Below, one piece after another: positions 23,803-32,442 of a stretch of DNA of 37,250 nucleotides. Below the pieces are notes generated by a model that was given only the letters and a program-made list of their open reading frames with translations, did not search any database and had not been told where the DNA came from. The position numbers were made by a program, and so were the translations under genes. The stretch is from Bacteroidales bacterium (lineage in GTDB: Bacteria; Bacteroidota; Bacteroidia; Bacteroidales; Marinilabiliaceae). Location: positions 1 through 37,250 of the forward strand of contig DUOK01000281.1 of assembly GCA_012838865.1 (NCBI GenBank), read 5' to 3'. How positions within the stretch are numbered: the first letter of the stretch is position 1; the number at the start of each line of letters is the position of its first letter.

Positions 23803-24828
23803 ATGGGATTGTTTTCCTTCCTCTCACAAGAATTGGCGATGGACCTGGGTACCGCCAATACCATCATCATCCACAACGACAAAATTGTAGTGGACGAGCC
23901 CAGCATCGTAGCCCTCGACCGCCGCAGCGACAAACTGGTGGCCATTGGTGAGAAGGCGCGACAAATGCATGGGAAGACCCACGACAACATCTACACCATA
24001 CGCCCCTTACGCGACGGGGTAATTGCCGACTTTAACGCCGCCGAGCAAATGATTCGGGGGATGATAAAAATGATGGACCAGAACAAAAAACGCTTGTTCA
24101 CCCCCTCGCTGACCATCGTGGTATGTATTCCTTCGGGCAGTACCGAAGTGGAGATCCGCGCCGTACGCGACTCCGCCGAACATGCCGGAGGACGCGAAGT
24201 GTACATGATTTATGAACCCATGGCTGCCGCCCTGGGCATCGGCCTGGATGTAGAAGCCCCCGAAGGACACATGGTCGTGGACATCGGTGGTGGTTCTACG
24301 GAGATTGCCGTGATATCACTCGGAGGCATAGTCACCAACAAATCCATCCGCATTGCCGGTGACGACCTCACGGCCGACATTATGGAATACATGCGCCGCC
24401 AACACAACATTAAAATAGGCGAGCGCACCGCCGAAGAAATCAAAATCCGGGTGGGCTCTGCCCTCCCCGAGCTCGACGAACCGCCGGCAGACTACATTGT
24501 AAACGGTCCCAACCAAATGACCGCTCTGCCCATTGAGGTACCCGTATCCTATCAGGAGATCTCCCACTGTCTGGAAAAATCCATTTCCAAAATGGAGACC
24601 GCCATTCTGAACGCCCTGGAACAAACACCCCCCGAATTGTATTCCGACATCGTAAACAGAGGCATTTACCTGGCTGGAGGCGGCGCCTTGCTGCGCGGAC
24701 TCGACAAGCGTTTGACCAACAAACTGAACATTCCCTTCCACATTGCCGAGAACCCGCTGCACGCTGTGGCCAGGGGCACCGGCATCGCCCTCAAAAACAG
24801 GCACAAGTTTTCGTTTCTGTTGCGCTAA
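23803..24828 (+). CDS. mreB: Rod shape-determining actin homologue MreB
   Basis: A 341-residue actin-fold protein that polymerises on the inner membrane and organises lateral wall synthesis. Motifs are MDLGTANTIIIHNDKIVVDEPS (phosphate 1), RPLRDGVIADFNAAEQM, PSLTIVVCIPSGSTEVE, MVVDIGGGSTEIAVISLGG (phosphate 2) and YLAGGGALLRGLDKRL (adenosine). The length is standard. The ATG at 23803 places a short amphipathic MGLFSFLSQEL at the N-terminus, suitable for membrane contact. It is followed by mreC after a 67-base gap with a prominent hairpin. Confidence 0.98.
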   Translation: MGLFSFLSQELAMDLGTANTIIIHNDKIVVDEPSIVALDRRSDKLVAIGEKARQMHGKTHDNIYTIRPLRDGVIADFNAAEQMIRGMIKMMDQNKKRLFTPSLTIVVCIPSGSTEVEIRAVRDSAEHAGGREVYMIYEPMAAALGIGLDVEAPEGHMVVDIGGGSTEIAVISLGGIVTNKSIRIAGDDLTADIMEYMRRQHNIKIGERTAEEIKIRVGSALPELDEPPADYIVNGPNQMTALPIEVPVSYQEISHCLEKSISKMETAILNALEQTPPELYSDIVNRGIYLAGGGALLRGLDKRLTNKLNIPFHIAENPLHAVARGTGIALKNRHKFSFLLR

Positions 24829-24836
24829 AAGATCCC

Positions 24837-24867
24837 CTTCGGACAGGCTTCGCGAGCCTGTCCGAAG
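24837..24867. repeat. 13-bp perfect hairpin between mreB and mreC
   Basis: Arms CTTCGGACAGGCT (24837-24849) and AGCCTGTCCGAAG (24855-24867) enclose the loop TCGCG. The sequence after it (TTTAAAGTTTTAAAAA) is not a clean T-run, so it is a weak terminator at best. The CTTCG-ACAGGCT core is reminiscent of dispersed REP-like palindromes in many genomes. It might set mreB levels above mreC-rodA by attenuation or by protecting an mRNA 3' end. No second copy was seen in this window. Confidence 0.8.
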
Positions 24868-24895
24868 TTTAAAGTTTTAAAAACGTTTCGACTGT

Positions 24896-25726
24896 ATGAG
24901 AAACTTCATCCGTTTCCTCCTCAGATACCACCTCTTTTTTCTGTTTCTTTTCCTCGAAACGATCAGCTTTTACCTGTTGGTGAATTACAACCATCATCAC
25001 CGCCAAACCTTCCTCAACTCCTCCGGACGTTTTGCAGCCGGCGTGCTGCAAATTTCCTCCACCTTCAGCGACTATTTCAGTCTCAAGCGCGCCAACGAAG
25101 AACTCTCCCGGGAAAACGCCTTTCTGCGCAGCCAGCTGCCGAGTCCCGAACACTTTGAGGCCGACCAGCCCTTTGGGCCGGGACAGGCGCCCGCCACCCT
25201 CAATTACCTGTTCAGGCCGGCCAGAGTCATCAACAACTCGGTCAACAAACACCACAACTACCTCACCATCAATCGTGGTGAAAGCCACGGCATTGAAGCC
25301 GGAATGGGCGTAATTTCAGCCAGGGGACTGGTCGGTGTGGTACGCCACACCTCAAAAGGGTACGCCACCGTAATATCCCTGCTCAACACCCAGCTGAAAA
25401 TATCGGCAAAGCTGCGAGAGACCGACCACTTTGGCTCCCTCGAATGGGATGCCCGCTCGTACCAACACGTCCTGCTCAATGAAATTCCCGCCCACGCACC
25501 GGTAGCGGTGGGCGATGCCGTCGTAACCAGCGGCTATTCCTCCATCTTTCCGGAGAACATCCTTATTGGCACCATCGAGGATTTTGAACTCAACCAGGGC
25601 GAAGGCTTTTATGTCATTCGGGTTAAGCTGTCGATCGACTTTAAAAATCTGACCCATGTCGAAGTGGTGGAAAAAATTGACCGCGAAGAAATTAACGAAC
25701 TGGAAAAACTGACCGAAAATGATTAA
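24896..25726 (+). CDS. mreC: Rod shape-determining protein MreC
   Basis: A 276-residue bitopic protein. One N-terminal helix (about residues 10-30, YHLFFLFLFLETISFYLLV) precedes a coiled coil (about 60-85, SLKRANEELSRENAFLRSQL) and the periplasmic beta-barrel pair with GIEAGMGVISARGLVGVV and GDAVVTSGYSSIFPENILIGTI, the MreC consensus. It scaffolds the elongasome and activates PBP2. The start lies 29 bases beyond the hairpin, and the stop overlaps mreD by 8 bases. Confidence 0.96.
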   Translation: MRNFIRFLLRYHLFFLFLFLETISFYLLVNYNHHHRQTFLNSSGRFAAGVLQISSTFSDYFSLKRANEELSRENAFLRSQLPSPEHFEADQPFGPGQAPATLNYLFRPARVINNSVNKHHNYLTINRGESHGIEAGMGVISARGLVGVVRHTSKGYATVISLLNTQLKISAKLRETDHFGSLEWDARSYQHVLLNEIPAHAPVAVGDAVVTSGYSSIFPENILIGTIEDFELNQGEGFYVIRVKLSIDFKNLTHVEVVEKIDREEINELEKLTEND

Positions 25727-26234
25727 CTACCTGGGGCGCTACCTGCTGAGTTTTGCAGCCATCCTGCTGATTCAGATTCTGGTGCTCAACAACCTGAATC
25801 TGGGCGGCTACGTCAACCCCTGGCTCTACGTGCTGTTCCTCCTCATCCTGCCCGTAGAAATGCCGGGCTGGCTGCTGCTGGTCATCGGTTTTTTTACGGG
25901 ACTGCTGATGGACCTTTTTCTGAACACCATCGGTATGCATACGGCAGCCACCGTTTTTCTTTGCTTTTTGCGCCCCTCTCTTTTGCGCATCTTCGCCCCC
26001 CGCGATGGCTACGAACCGGGCAGTCTGCCCACCCGCGCACATTTCGGACTCGCCTGGTTCATGAAATACGCCAGCCTGGCCGTAGTGGCCCATCACCTCT
26101 TCCTCTTCTTTACCGAAGCCTTTGGGTTTTCCAAGCCTGGAGCCACCCTCTCCAAAACCCTGCTCAGTTCCGCCGCCACCCTGGCGGTCATCCTCCTGGC
26201 TCAACTCTTCAGCAGTCAACAAAAAAGAATTTGA
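25719..26234 (+). CDS. mreD: Rod shape-determining protein MreD
   Basis: A 171-residue protein with about five membrane helices (for instance LLSFAAILLIQILVLNNLNL and WLYVLFLLILPVEMPGWLLLVIGFFTG) and the conserved LLMDLFLNTIGMHTAATVFL segment, which corresponds to the GL..D...G..G..A pattern of MreD. It links MreC to the elongasome. Its ATG overlaps the mreC stop, so translation is probably coupled. The sequence is diverged, as is usual for MreD, and the identity rests on length, topology and position. Confidence 0.92.
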   Translation: MINYLGRYLLSFAAILLIQILVLNNLNLGGYVNPWLYVLFLLILPVEMPGWLLLVIGFFTGLLMDLFLNTIGMHTAATVFLCFLRPSLLRIFAPRDGYEPGSLPTRAHFGLAWFMKYASLAVVAHHLFLFFTEAFGFSKPGATLSKTLLSSAATLAVILLAQLFSSQQKRI

Positions 26235-26250
26235 TAAAAACGGATAAGAC

Positions 26251-28095
26251 GTGGGAAACAGCAACCGAGCCATAATCATCAACATCGCCTTTGTGCTCAT
26301 CGGACTGATCTACATCGTCCGCCTCTTTATGCTGCAGGTGGTCGACCCTTCCTATAAGTTTTATGCCGAGAGCAACACCCAACGCAAGCTCACTCAATAT
26401 CCCTCCAGGGGACTCATCTACGATCGCAACGGCAAGCTTCTGGTGGCCAACCAGCCGGTTTACGACCTCATGATCGTACCCCGCGAAGTAGCACCTTTCG
26501 ATACCCTGGCCTTCAGTCAGGCCCTGGGTCTGCCCCTGGAACAAGTCCGCAAGCTCTTTCAGGAAGTCCGCAACAACCTTCGCAGCCGGAAAATTTCCAG
26601 CTTCAAACCTTCCGTATTCTACAAGCAGCTGTCGGCCGAGCAGTACGCCGTATTGCAGGAGCAGCTCTACCTGTTTAAAGGTTTTTTTGCCCAGCGCCGT
26701 ACGGTTCGCAAGTACGAATACCCCCTGGCCGCCCACGTTTTTGGTTATGTGGCCGAGACCAACGAAAACCACCTTAAAAACGATGCGTATTACAGCCTGG
26801 GCGACTACACCGGCATCAGCGGCATAGAACGCAGCTACGAACATTTTCTTCGTGGCCAAAAAGGCGCGCGCTACATCCTCGTAGACGTGCACGGCCGCGA
26901 AAAAGGGCCCATGCGCGGAGGACGCCTCGACACCGCAGCAGTTGCCGGCAAAGATGTTACGCTGACCCTCGACATAGATCTGCAAGCCTACGGCGAATTG
27001 CTCATGCAAAACAAAAGCGGCAGCGTGGTGGCCATAGAGCCCTCCACCGGAGAAATCCTCAGTCTGGTCAGCAGTCCCGGCTACGACCCGGCCCTGCTCA
27101 TAGGCCGCGAGCGCTCCCGCAACTTTCCCGCTTTGGTGACCGACAGCCTCTCCCCCCTGCTCAACCGCGCCATTATGTCGGGTTATCCGCCCGGCTCCAC
27201 CTTTAAAACGGTAATGGCCCTCGTGGCCATGCAGGAAGGGGTCGTCCGCAGCAGCACTTCGCATGTCTGCAACAACGGCTTCCACGCCCGCGGCATCCAC
27301 GTTGGCTGTCACCCCCACCGCAGCCCCATCAGCCTGGTCCCCTCCCTCTCCAATTCCTGTAACGCCTACTATTGCTATGCCTTTCGCGATGTGCTCGACA
27401 ATCCTGTTCATGGCTCACCCAAGGTGGGGCTCGATCGCTGGAGCAGCTACCTGCATAACTTTGGCTTTGGACAGCGACTGGGCAGCGATTTTTTCAATGA
27501 AAACCCGGGCTTCGTGCCCAATTCCGAATACTTCAACCGCCTGTATCGGGGCAGCTGGGGTTCACTCACCGTCATTTCCCTGTCCATTGGCCAGGGCGAA
27601 TTGCTCACCACCCCCATCCAAATGGCCAACATGACCGCAGCCATTGCCAACCGGGGCTGGTACCACACCCCCCATGTGGTCAAAGCCATCGAAAACGACA
27701 CCATCCCCTCCCGTTTTAAAGAAAAGCATCACACGGGGATAGACTCCATTCATTTTGAACCGGTGATTGAAGGAATGGAACAGGCCATCCTGGGTGAAAT
27801 TGGCGGCACCGCCCGCCTGGCCCGCATCCCCGGCATCGAAGTCTGCGGTAAGACCGGCACTGCCCAAAATCCCCACGGCGAAAACCACAGTATCTTTGTT
27901 GCCTTTGCCCCTAAGGACAATCCCAAAATCGCCATTGCTGTTTATGTAGAAAATGCCGGCTACGGCTCCAGTTGGGCAGCCCCCATAGCCAGTTTGATGA
28001 TAGAAAAATATTTAACCGAGCAAATTCACCCCTCCCGCAACTGGCTGGAGCAACGAATGCTCAATGCCAATTTTATCGATGCACAGCAGGAATAA
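26251..28095 (+). CDS. mrdA: Penicillin-binding protein 2 (elongation transpeptidase)
   Basis: A 614-residue class B PBP. An N-terminal helix (INIAFVLIGLIYIVRLFML) precedes the PBP dimerisation domain with YPSRGLIYDRNGKLL and GISGIERSYEHFLRGQKG. The transpeptidase domain has STFK at residues 316-319 with the nucleophilic Ser, SCN at 369-371 and KTG at 534-536. It crosslinks peptidoglycan during elongation together with RodA. The start is GTG at 26251, the only candidate that keeps the membrane anchor. It is co-oriented with mreD (16-base gap) and overlaps rodA. Confidence 0.97.
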   Translation: MGNSNRAIIINIAFVLIGLIYIVRLFMLQVVDPSYKFYAESNTQRKLTQYPSRGLIYDRNGKLLVANQPVYDLMIVPREVAPFDTLAFSQALGLPLEQVRKLFQEVRNNLRSRKISSFKPSVFYKQLSAEQYAVLQEQLYLFKGFFAQRRTVRKYEYPLAAHVFGYVAETNENHLKNDAYYSLGDYTGISGIERSYEHFLRGQKGARYILVDVHGREKGPMRGGRLDTAAVAGKDVTLTLDIDLQAYGELLMQNKSGSVVAIEPSTGEILSLVSSPGYDPALLIGRERSRNFPALVTDSLSPLLNRAIMSGYPPGSTFKTVMALVAMQEGVVRSSTSHVCNNGFHARGIHVGCHPHRSPISLVPSLSNSCNAYYCYAFRDVLDNPVHGSPKVGLDRWSSYLHNFGFGQRLGSDFFNENPGFVPNSEYFNRLYRGSWGSLTVISLSIGQGELLTTPIQMANMTAAIANRGWYHTPHVVKAIENDTIPSRFKEKHHTGIDSIHFEPVIEGMEQAILGEIGGTARLARIPGIEVCGKTGTAQNPHGENHSIFVAFAPKDNPKIAIAVYVENAGYGSSWAAPIASLMIEKYLTEQIHPSRNWLEQRMLNANFIDAQQE

Positions 28096-29500
28096 CAATA
28101 CACAAAGCCTCGACTGGGTCAGCATTGTGCTGTACCTGCTCCTGGTTGGTTTTGGCTGGGTCAACATCTATGCGGCCAACACCGAAGCCGACAGTCCCGT
28201 ATTTTGGATCGCCAACAAAGAGTATGTAAAACAGCTGATCTGGATTGGCTTTTCCTTCATGACCATTGGCATCCTGCTGCTTATCGACAGCAAATTTTAT
28301 GTCGAATTTGCCTATCCCTCCTACATCCTGGGCGTCATCCTGCTGCTGGCGGTCATCTTCGTGGGCGTGGAAGTCAACGGAGCCAAGTCCTGGTTTCAAT
28401 TGGGCGCCATCCGTTTTCAGCCCGTTGAACTGACTAAAGTGGCAACCGCCCTTACCCTGGCACGTGTGCTCAGCCGCTTCCAATTTTCCTTTACCAGCTG
28501 GCAGGATCTGCTGTTACTGGGCGCCGTATGGTTGTTGCCGGTCATCATCATTGTCCTTCAAAACGACCTGGGCTCGGGTCTGGTCTTTTTCGCCTTCCTG
28601 CTGCCCTTCTTTCGCGAAGGTATGAGTCCCTACGTCCTTGTATTCGGCGTCCTGGCCGCCCTCATCTTCGTCCTTACCCTGCTCATCCCCAATTACAGCA
28701 TCCTCCTGCTGCTGGCTGGTGCCTTCTTCAGCATTCTCCTGTTTCACAAATACCGAAAAGAAACCTTGATGGCCCTTGCTGTGGCAAGTGGGGTATACGG
28801 ACTAATGGCCTTGGTGATGCAGGCCAGGGGAGGCGACATCAATCACGACATGGCCCTGCTCAGCGGCATGGGACTGGCCAGTCTTGGTTTGGGTTTCAAA
28901 GCCCTGCTGCGTCGTTTGCCCACTGTCGGCATTTACATCCTGCTTTTTTGGGCCTCCGTAGGCTTTGCCTACAGCGCCGACTACTTCTATGAAAACATGT
29001 TGGGCGAGTACCAGCGCTCACGCATTCTCGTACTGCTCAACCTGAAAGACGACCCGCAGGGGGCCGGCTACAACGTTAACCAATCGAAAATAGCCATCGG
29101 TTCAGGAGGCTTTTCCGGGAAAGGCTATTTGCAGGGAACACAAACCAAATTTAATTTTGTACCCGAACAAAGCACCGACTTTATTTTCTGCACGGTCGGT
29201 GAGGAATGGGGCTTCCTGGGAACCACCGCCGTTGTTCTTCTGTTTGTTTTTTTGCTGATGCGACTCACCTACCTGGCCGAACGCCAACACTCCGCCTTCA
29301 GTCGCATTTACGGCTATGGCGTGGCTGCCATCTTCTTTTTTCACGTGGCTGTAAACATCGGAATGACCATCGGACTGGCCCCCGTAATTGGTATCCCCCT
29401 GCCCTTTTTCAGTTACGGAGGCTCCTCCTTGTGGGGTTTTTCCATCCTGCTCTTCATCTTTTTAAAACTCGACACCAACAGGGGACAAGTACTGCGTTAG
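28079..29500 (+). CDS. rodA: Peptidoglycan glycosyltransferase RodA
   Basis: A 473-residue SEDS family polymerase with about ten helices. Family signatures are GAKSWFQLGAIRFQPVELTKVA, LQNDLGSGLVFFAFLLPFF, the late QSKIAIGSGGFSGKGYLQGTQTKFNFVPE segment with TDFIFCTVGEEWGF, and the C-terminal GIPLPFFSYGGSSLWGF. It polymerises lipid II with PBP2 as partner. I prefer the ATG at 28079, overlapping the mrdA end by 17 bases; an ATG at 28064 is an alternative. Bacteroidota RodA proteins are longer than the roughly 370 residues of E. coli, with an extended mid-region, as here. It is the last gene of the cluster. Confidence 0.96.
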   Translation: MHSRNNNTQSLDWVSIVLYLLLVGFGWVNIYAANTEADSPVFWIANKEYVKQLIWIGFSFMTIGILLLIDSKFYVEFAYPSYILGVILLLAVIFVGVEVNGAKSWFQLGAIRFQPVELTKVATALTLARVLSRFQFSFTSWQDLLLLGAVWLLPVIIIVLQNDLGSGLVFFAFLLPFFREGMSPYVLVFGVLAALIFVLTLLIPNYSILLLLAGAFFSILLFHKYRKETLMALAVASGVYGLMALVMQARGGDINHDMALLSGMGLASLGLGFKALLRRLPTVGIYILLFWASVGFAYSADYFYENMLGEYQRSRILVLLNLKDDPQGAGYNVNQSKIAIGSGGFSGKGYLQGTQTKFNFVPEQSTDFIFCTVGEEWGFLGTTAVVLLFVFLLMRLTYLAERQHSAFSRIYGYGVAAIFFFHVAVNIGMTIGLAPVIGIPLPFFSYGGSSLWGFSILLFIFLKLDTNRGQVLR

Positions 29501-29524
29501 TCGACAACAGCTGAAAAAAATCTC

Positions 29525-29555
29525 TTGTCCCCCTCCCCGATTTTTCGTATATTTG
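29525..29555 (+). promoter_or_regulatory. Promoter upstream of the KamA-like gene
   Basis: TTG (29525-29527), 20 bases, then TATATTTG (29548-29555) fits the Bacteroidota consensus well. It implies a leader of about 145 bases before the ATG at 29709. I recognise no riboswitch in that leader. Confidence 0.65.
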
Positions 29556-29708
29556 AACAAAAATTGGGAAGAAGCGCCCAACACCTCACGCTCATCCGAT
29601 AACAACCGGCCTCTTACGTTCATTACGAGCAAGCGGCAGCCATGCGCCCAGTCGCTGACCAGGCATCAACACACGTATTCAATTATATACATAACAAACA
29701 ATACGCCT

Positions 29709-31010
29709 ATGAAGTATCAGATTTATACCGCACGGAATTACCGTCAAATACCACAAATCAGTCAAGTGTCTCAGGAAGATTTGCGGAGCATAGATGTTGT
29801 GGCACACGTGCTGCCTTTCAAAACAAACAACTATGTAGTTAATGAACTCATCGACTGGGACAACTATCAAAACGACCCCATTTTCATTCTCAACTTCCCG
29901 CAAAAAGGAATGCTCAGTCCCGAGCATTTTTCCAAAATGGCCCAGGCCGTAGATGCAGGGGCCGACACCGCCACCCTGCGTAAAACAGCCGACAAAATAA
30001 GACATCAGCTCAATCCCCATCCGGCGGGACAAAGCCACAACGTACCCGAAGTTAACGGAGAAAAACTCACAGGCGCTCAGCACAAATACAACGAAACCAT
30101 GTTGTTTTTCCCCTCCCAGGGACAAACCTGTCACGCCTATTGCACCTTCTGCTTTCGCTGGCCCCAATTCACGGGCATGGACAACATGAAGTTTGCCATG
30201 AAAGAAATAGACAATGTGATTGCCTATTTGCGTCAGCATGAAGAGATCACCGACCTGCTCATAACAGGAGGCGACCCCATGGTTATGAAAGCATCGGTGC
30301 TCGACACCTACATCAGTCGGCTGCTTGAGGCCGACTTAGCCCACTTGCAGACCATACGCATCGGCTCCAAATCGCTTGCATTTTGGCCCTATCGCTATTT
30401 GAGCGACCCCGATGCCGAAGAAGTACTTCAGATATTTAAGAAAGTCAGCGACTCCGGAAAATCCCTGGCCTTCATGGCTCATTTTAACCATCCCCGGGAA
30501 CTGGAAACCGAGGCGGTGCAAAAAGCCATAAAAAAAATACGGGCCACCGGCGCGCAAATTCGCACCCAGTCGCCCCTGCTTAACCACATCAACGCCAGTG
30601 CACAGGTTTGGGCCGACATGTGGAAAAAACAAGTGGGTCTGGGCCTCATCCCCTACTACATGTTCATTGCCCGGGATACCGGTGCCCAGGAATACTTTGG
30701 AGTAAGCCTGCATCGGGCCTGGGACATCTTTCAGCGCGCCTACACACGCGTTAGCGGCATTGCACGTACCGTCAGAGGACCCAGCATGTCCTGTACCCCC
30801 GGCAAGCTTCGGATTTGCGGCATCACAGAAATACAGGGCGAAAAGGTTTTCGTACTGGAGTTCATTCAGGGCCGAAACAGTCAGTGGGCCATCCGCCCCT
30901 TCTTTGCCAAATACGATCCCAAGGCCTTATGGATGGACGACCTGCAACCCGCCTTTGGTAAAGAGGAGTTCTTTTTCGAAACCGAACTGGCTGAAATGCT
31001 GCTCGAGTAA
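29709..31010 (+). CDS. KamA family radical SAM protein (lysine 2,3-aminomutase-like)
   Basis: A 433-residue radical SAM protein. The [4Fe-4S] motif CxxxCxxC is at Cys141, Cys145 and Cys148 (CHAYCTFCFRW), followed by LLITGGDPMVM (SAM-binding GGD). The fold and the long N-terminal region match the KamA family. In classical lysine aminomutase the PLP lysine lies in PGGGGK after an Asp; the corresponding place here reads SMSCTPGK with Lys366, so the glycine loop is altered and the substrate Asp is not evident. Its substrate may therefore not be lysine. The start at 29709 is supported because longer in-frame starts run into the promoter. It stands between rodA and a co-oriented flippase-like gene. 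Confidence 0.85.
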   Translation: MKYQIYTARNYRQIPQISQVSQEDLRSIDVVAHVLPFKTNNYVVNELIDWDNYQNDPIFILNFPQKGMLSPEHFSKMAQAVDAGADTATLRKTADKIRHQLNPHPAGQSHNVPEVNGEKLTGAQHKYNETMLFFPSQGQTCHAYCTFCFRWPQFTGMDNMKFAMKEIDNVIAYLRQHEEITDLLITGGDPMVMKASVLDTYISRLLEADLAHLQTIRIGSKSLAFWPYRYLSDPDAEEVLQIFKKVSDSGKSLAFMAHFNHPRELETEAVQKAIKKIRATGAQIRTQSPLLNHINASAQVWADMWKKQVGLGLIPYYMFIARDTGAQEYFGVSLHRAWDIFQRAYTRVSGIARTVRGPSMSCTPGKLRICGITEIQGEKVFVLEFIQGRNSQWAIRPFFAKYDPKALWMDDLQPAFGKEEFFFETELAEMLLE

Positions 31011-31042
31011 GAAAAAAAGGAGGGACAATCGGACAAAAAGTT

Positions 31043-31050
31043 TATTTTTG
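31043..31050 (+). promoter_or_regulatory. Weak candidate promoter box TATTTTTG
   Basis: This matches TAnnTTTG in the 58-base gap before the flippase-like gene, but without a -33 element. Transcription from the KamA promoter may suffice. Confidence 0.3.
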
Positions 31051-31068
31051 TGCTTGCAAGCCAGGTCT

Positions 31069-31953
31069 ATGAAGCACAAAAAAACCATAAAAACCCTTTT
31101 GAAAATCATCATCAGCGGCTTCGCCCTGTACTATGTATTTTCGCACATTAACCTGCACAACATTGCCCGTGAGTTACGTTCGGCCCACAGTCCCTGGCTG
31201 CTGGCTGCCCTCCTTTGTTATGCGCTTTCTCAAGTTGCTGCAGCCTTTCGCCTGAAAGTTCTTTTCCAGCGCATCCCCATAGGCATCAATCACCTCGAAA
31301 ACATCCGCCTCTATTGGCTGGGCCTCTTTTACAACCTGTTTTTACCCGGCGGTGTGGGTGGCGATGGCTTCAAAGTATATCTGCTGGGCAGACACCTCAA
31401 GAGTGATTTGCGCAAAACACTGGGCGCCATACTGTCCGATCGCATAAGCGGCCTCACGGTTATTGTTGTGTTTCTACTGGTGCTTTTGCCCTTTTTAGAC
31501 TTTCCCCTGCCCTTAAAAGAATGGGCCTGGACGGGCATTCCACTGGTGGTGGCAGCCTTTTGGTTGTTTCTGCGCCTCTTCAACGCATCCCTGCTCCCGG
31601 CATGGGCCCCGACCTTTGGCTGGGCCTTACTGGCCCAGCTCCTGCAAATGACTGCCGCCCTCTTTCTGCTGAAGTCCCTGCCGACCTCGGCAGGGGAGCC
31701 CTACAACGCCTATCTTTTTCTCTTCTTCCTGTCGGCCATAGCAGGTTCGGTACCCATCACCTTAGGGGGTATAGGTGCCCGCGAACTCGTATTCCTATGG
31801 GGAGCACAATATCTGGGCATCAATGAAGATACCGCTGTAGCGCTGAGCCTGCTTTTTTACGTGGCCTCGGCAGTCACCGCCCTGCCGGGCCTTGTATTCA
31901 CCTTTCAGCCGGGAAAAATCCTCCGTCGCCACACTCCGAAACAGCAAGCCTAA
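31069..31953 (+). CDS. LPG synthase transmembrane region family protein (UPF0104)
   Basis: A 294-residue polytopic protein with about seven or eight helices. It corresponds to the transmembrane domain of lysylphosphatidylglycerol synthase (MprF flippase part) without the catalytic domain. The family pattern includes WLGLFYNLFLPGGVGGDGFKVYLLGR, then LGAILSDRISGLTVIV, and late GSVPITLGGIGARELVFLWG. Such proteins are proposed lipid or glycolipid flippases. The preceding gene is a KamA-like enzyme; both could be co-transcribed, but a functional link is a guess. The ATG at 31069 is chosen from the hydrophobic start MKHKKTIKTLLKIIISG. Confidence 0.9.
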   Translation: MKHKKTIKTLLKIIISGFALYYVFSHINLHNIARELRSAHSPWLLAALLCYALSQVAAAFRLKVLFQRIPIGINHLENIRLYWLGLFYNLFLPGGVGGDGFKVYLLGRHLKSDLRKTLGAILSDRISGLTVIVVFLLVLLPFLDFPLPLKEWAWTGIPLVVAAFWLFLRLFNASLLPAWAPTFGWALLAQLLQMTAALFLLKSLPTSAGEPYNAYLFLFFLSAIAGSVPITLGGIGARELVFLWGAQYLGINEDTAVALSLLFYVASAVTALPGLVFTFQPGKILRRHTPKQQA

Positions 31954-31974
31954 ACAGACCTGAGCATGGCCCGG

Positions 31975-32442
31975 CTATAATAAGCCTTCCACTTTCAGCT
32001 GGTCCAAGACCTTAAGAATCTCCTCAAAAGCAAAACCCCGGGAAGCCCCAAAGCGCAATAAGGCCTGCTTCTTCTTATAAGGGTCGTCCTCCCGAAGCAA
32101 GCGTAATTTCTGGCGCAGCCCCTGTTCCAGCTGACTGTGAAAAACATCGTCCTCCAGGGTGGCCAAAGCGTCCTGTATCGCCTCTTCGGGCAAACCCTTC
32201 TGACGTAGATTCCAAATAATTTTGGTGGGGCCCCATTTGTTAAAGCGTGCCTTGTCGCGCACATAAAACCCGGCATAACGCCCCTCATTAATAAAATCCT
32301 GCTGAATTAATTGGTCCATCAACTGCTCTACCTCGTCCGCCTGCAAGTCCCACTTCAACAGCTTAGCACGAATATCGGAACAGCAATACTCCCGGCGCGC
32401 ACAAAGTGCAGTAAGCTTTTGATAAGCCTTCTCGATTTCCAT
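31975..32442 (-). CDS. recX: Regulatory protein RecX
   Basis: A 155-residue protein with three RecX-type helical repeats: CARREYCCSDIRAKLLKWDL with LIQQDFINEGRYAGFYVRDKA, then KWGPTKIIWNLRQKGLPEEAIQDAL, and a final repeat near KKQALLRFGASRGFAFEEILKVL. RecX inhibits RecA filament extension. Its ATG shares one base with the stop of the aldehyde dehydrogenase gene (TGATG), so it is translated from that transcript. recA is not in the window. Confidence 0.93.
   Translation of the reverse strand: MEIEKAYQKLTALCARREYCCSDIRAKLLKWDLQADEVEQLMDQLIQQDFINEGRYAGFYVRDKARFNKWGPTKIIWNLRQKGLPEEAIQDALATLEDDVFHSQLEQGLRQKLRLLREDDPYKKKQALLRFGASRGFAFEEILKVLDQLKVEGLL

Noticed and set aside
26209-27411. 400-codon open frame antisense to the PBP2 gene
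   Set aside because: It lies opposite conserved PBP2 motifs; its glycine/valine-rich composition is what GC-rich codon complements produce.
29553-29708. N-terminal extension of the KamA-like gene
   Set aside because: The in-frame TTG start falls inside the TATATTTG promoter box and the extra residues look non-coding.
31954-31974. Terminator between the flippase-like gene and recX
   Set aside because: The 21-base gap contains no stem of useful length or T-run.
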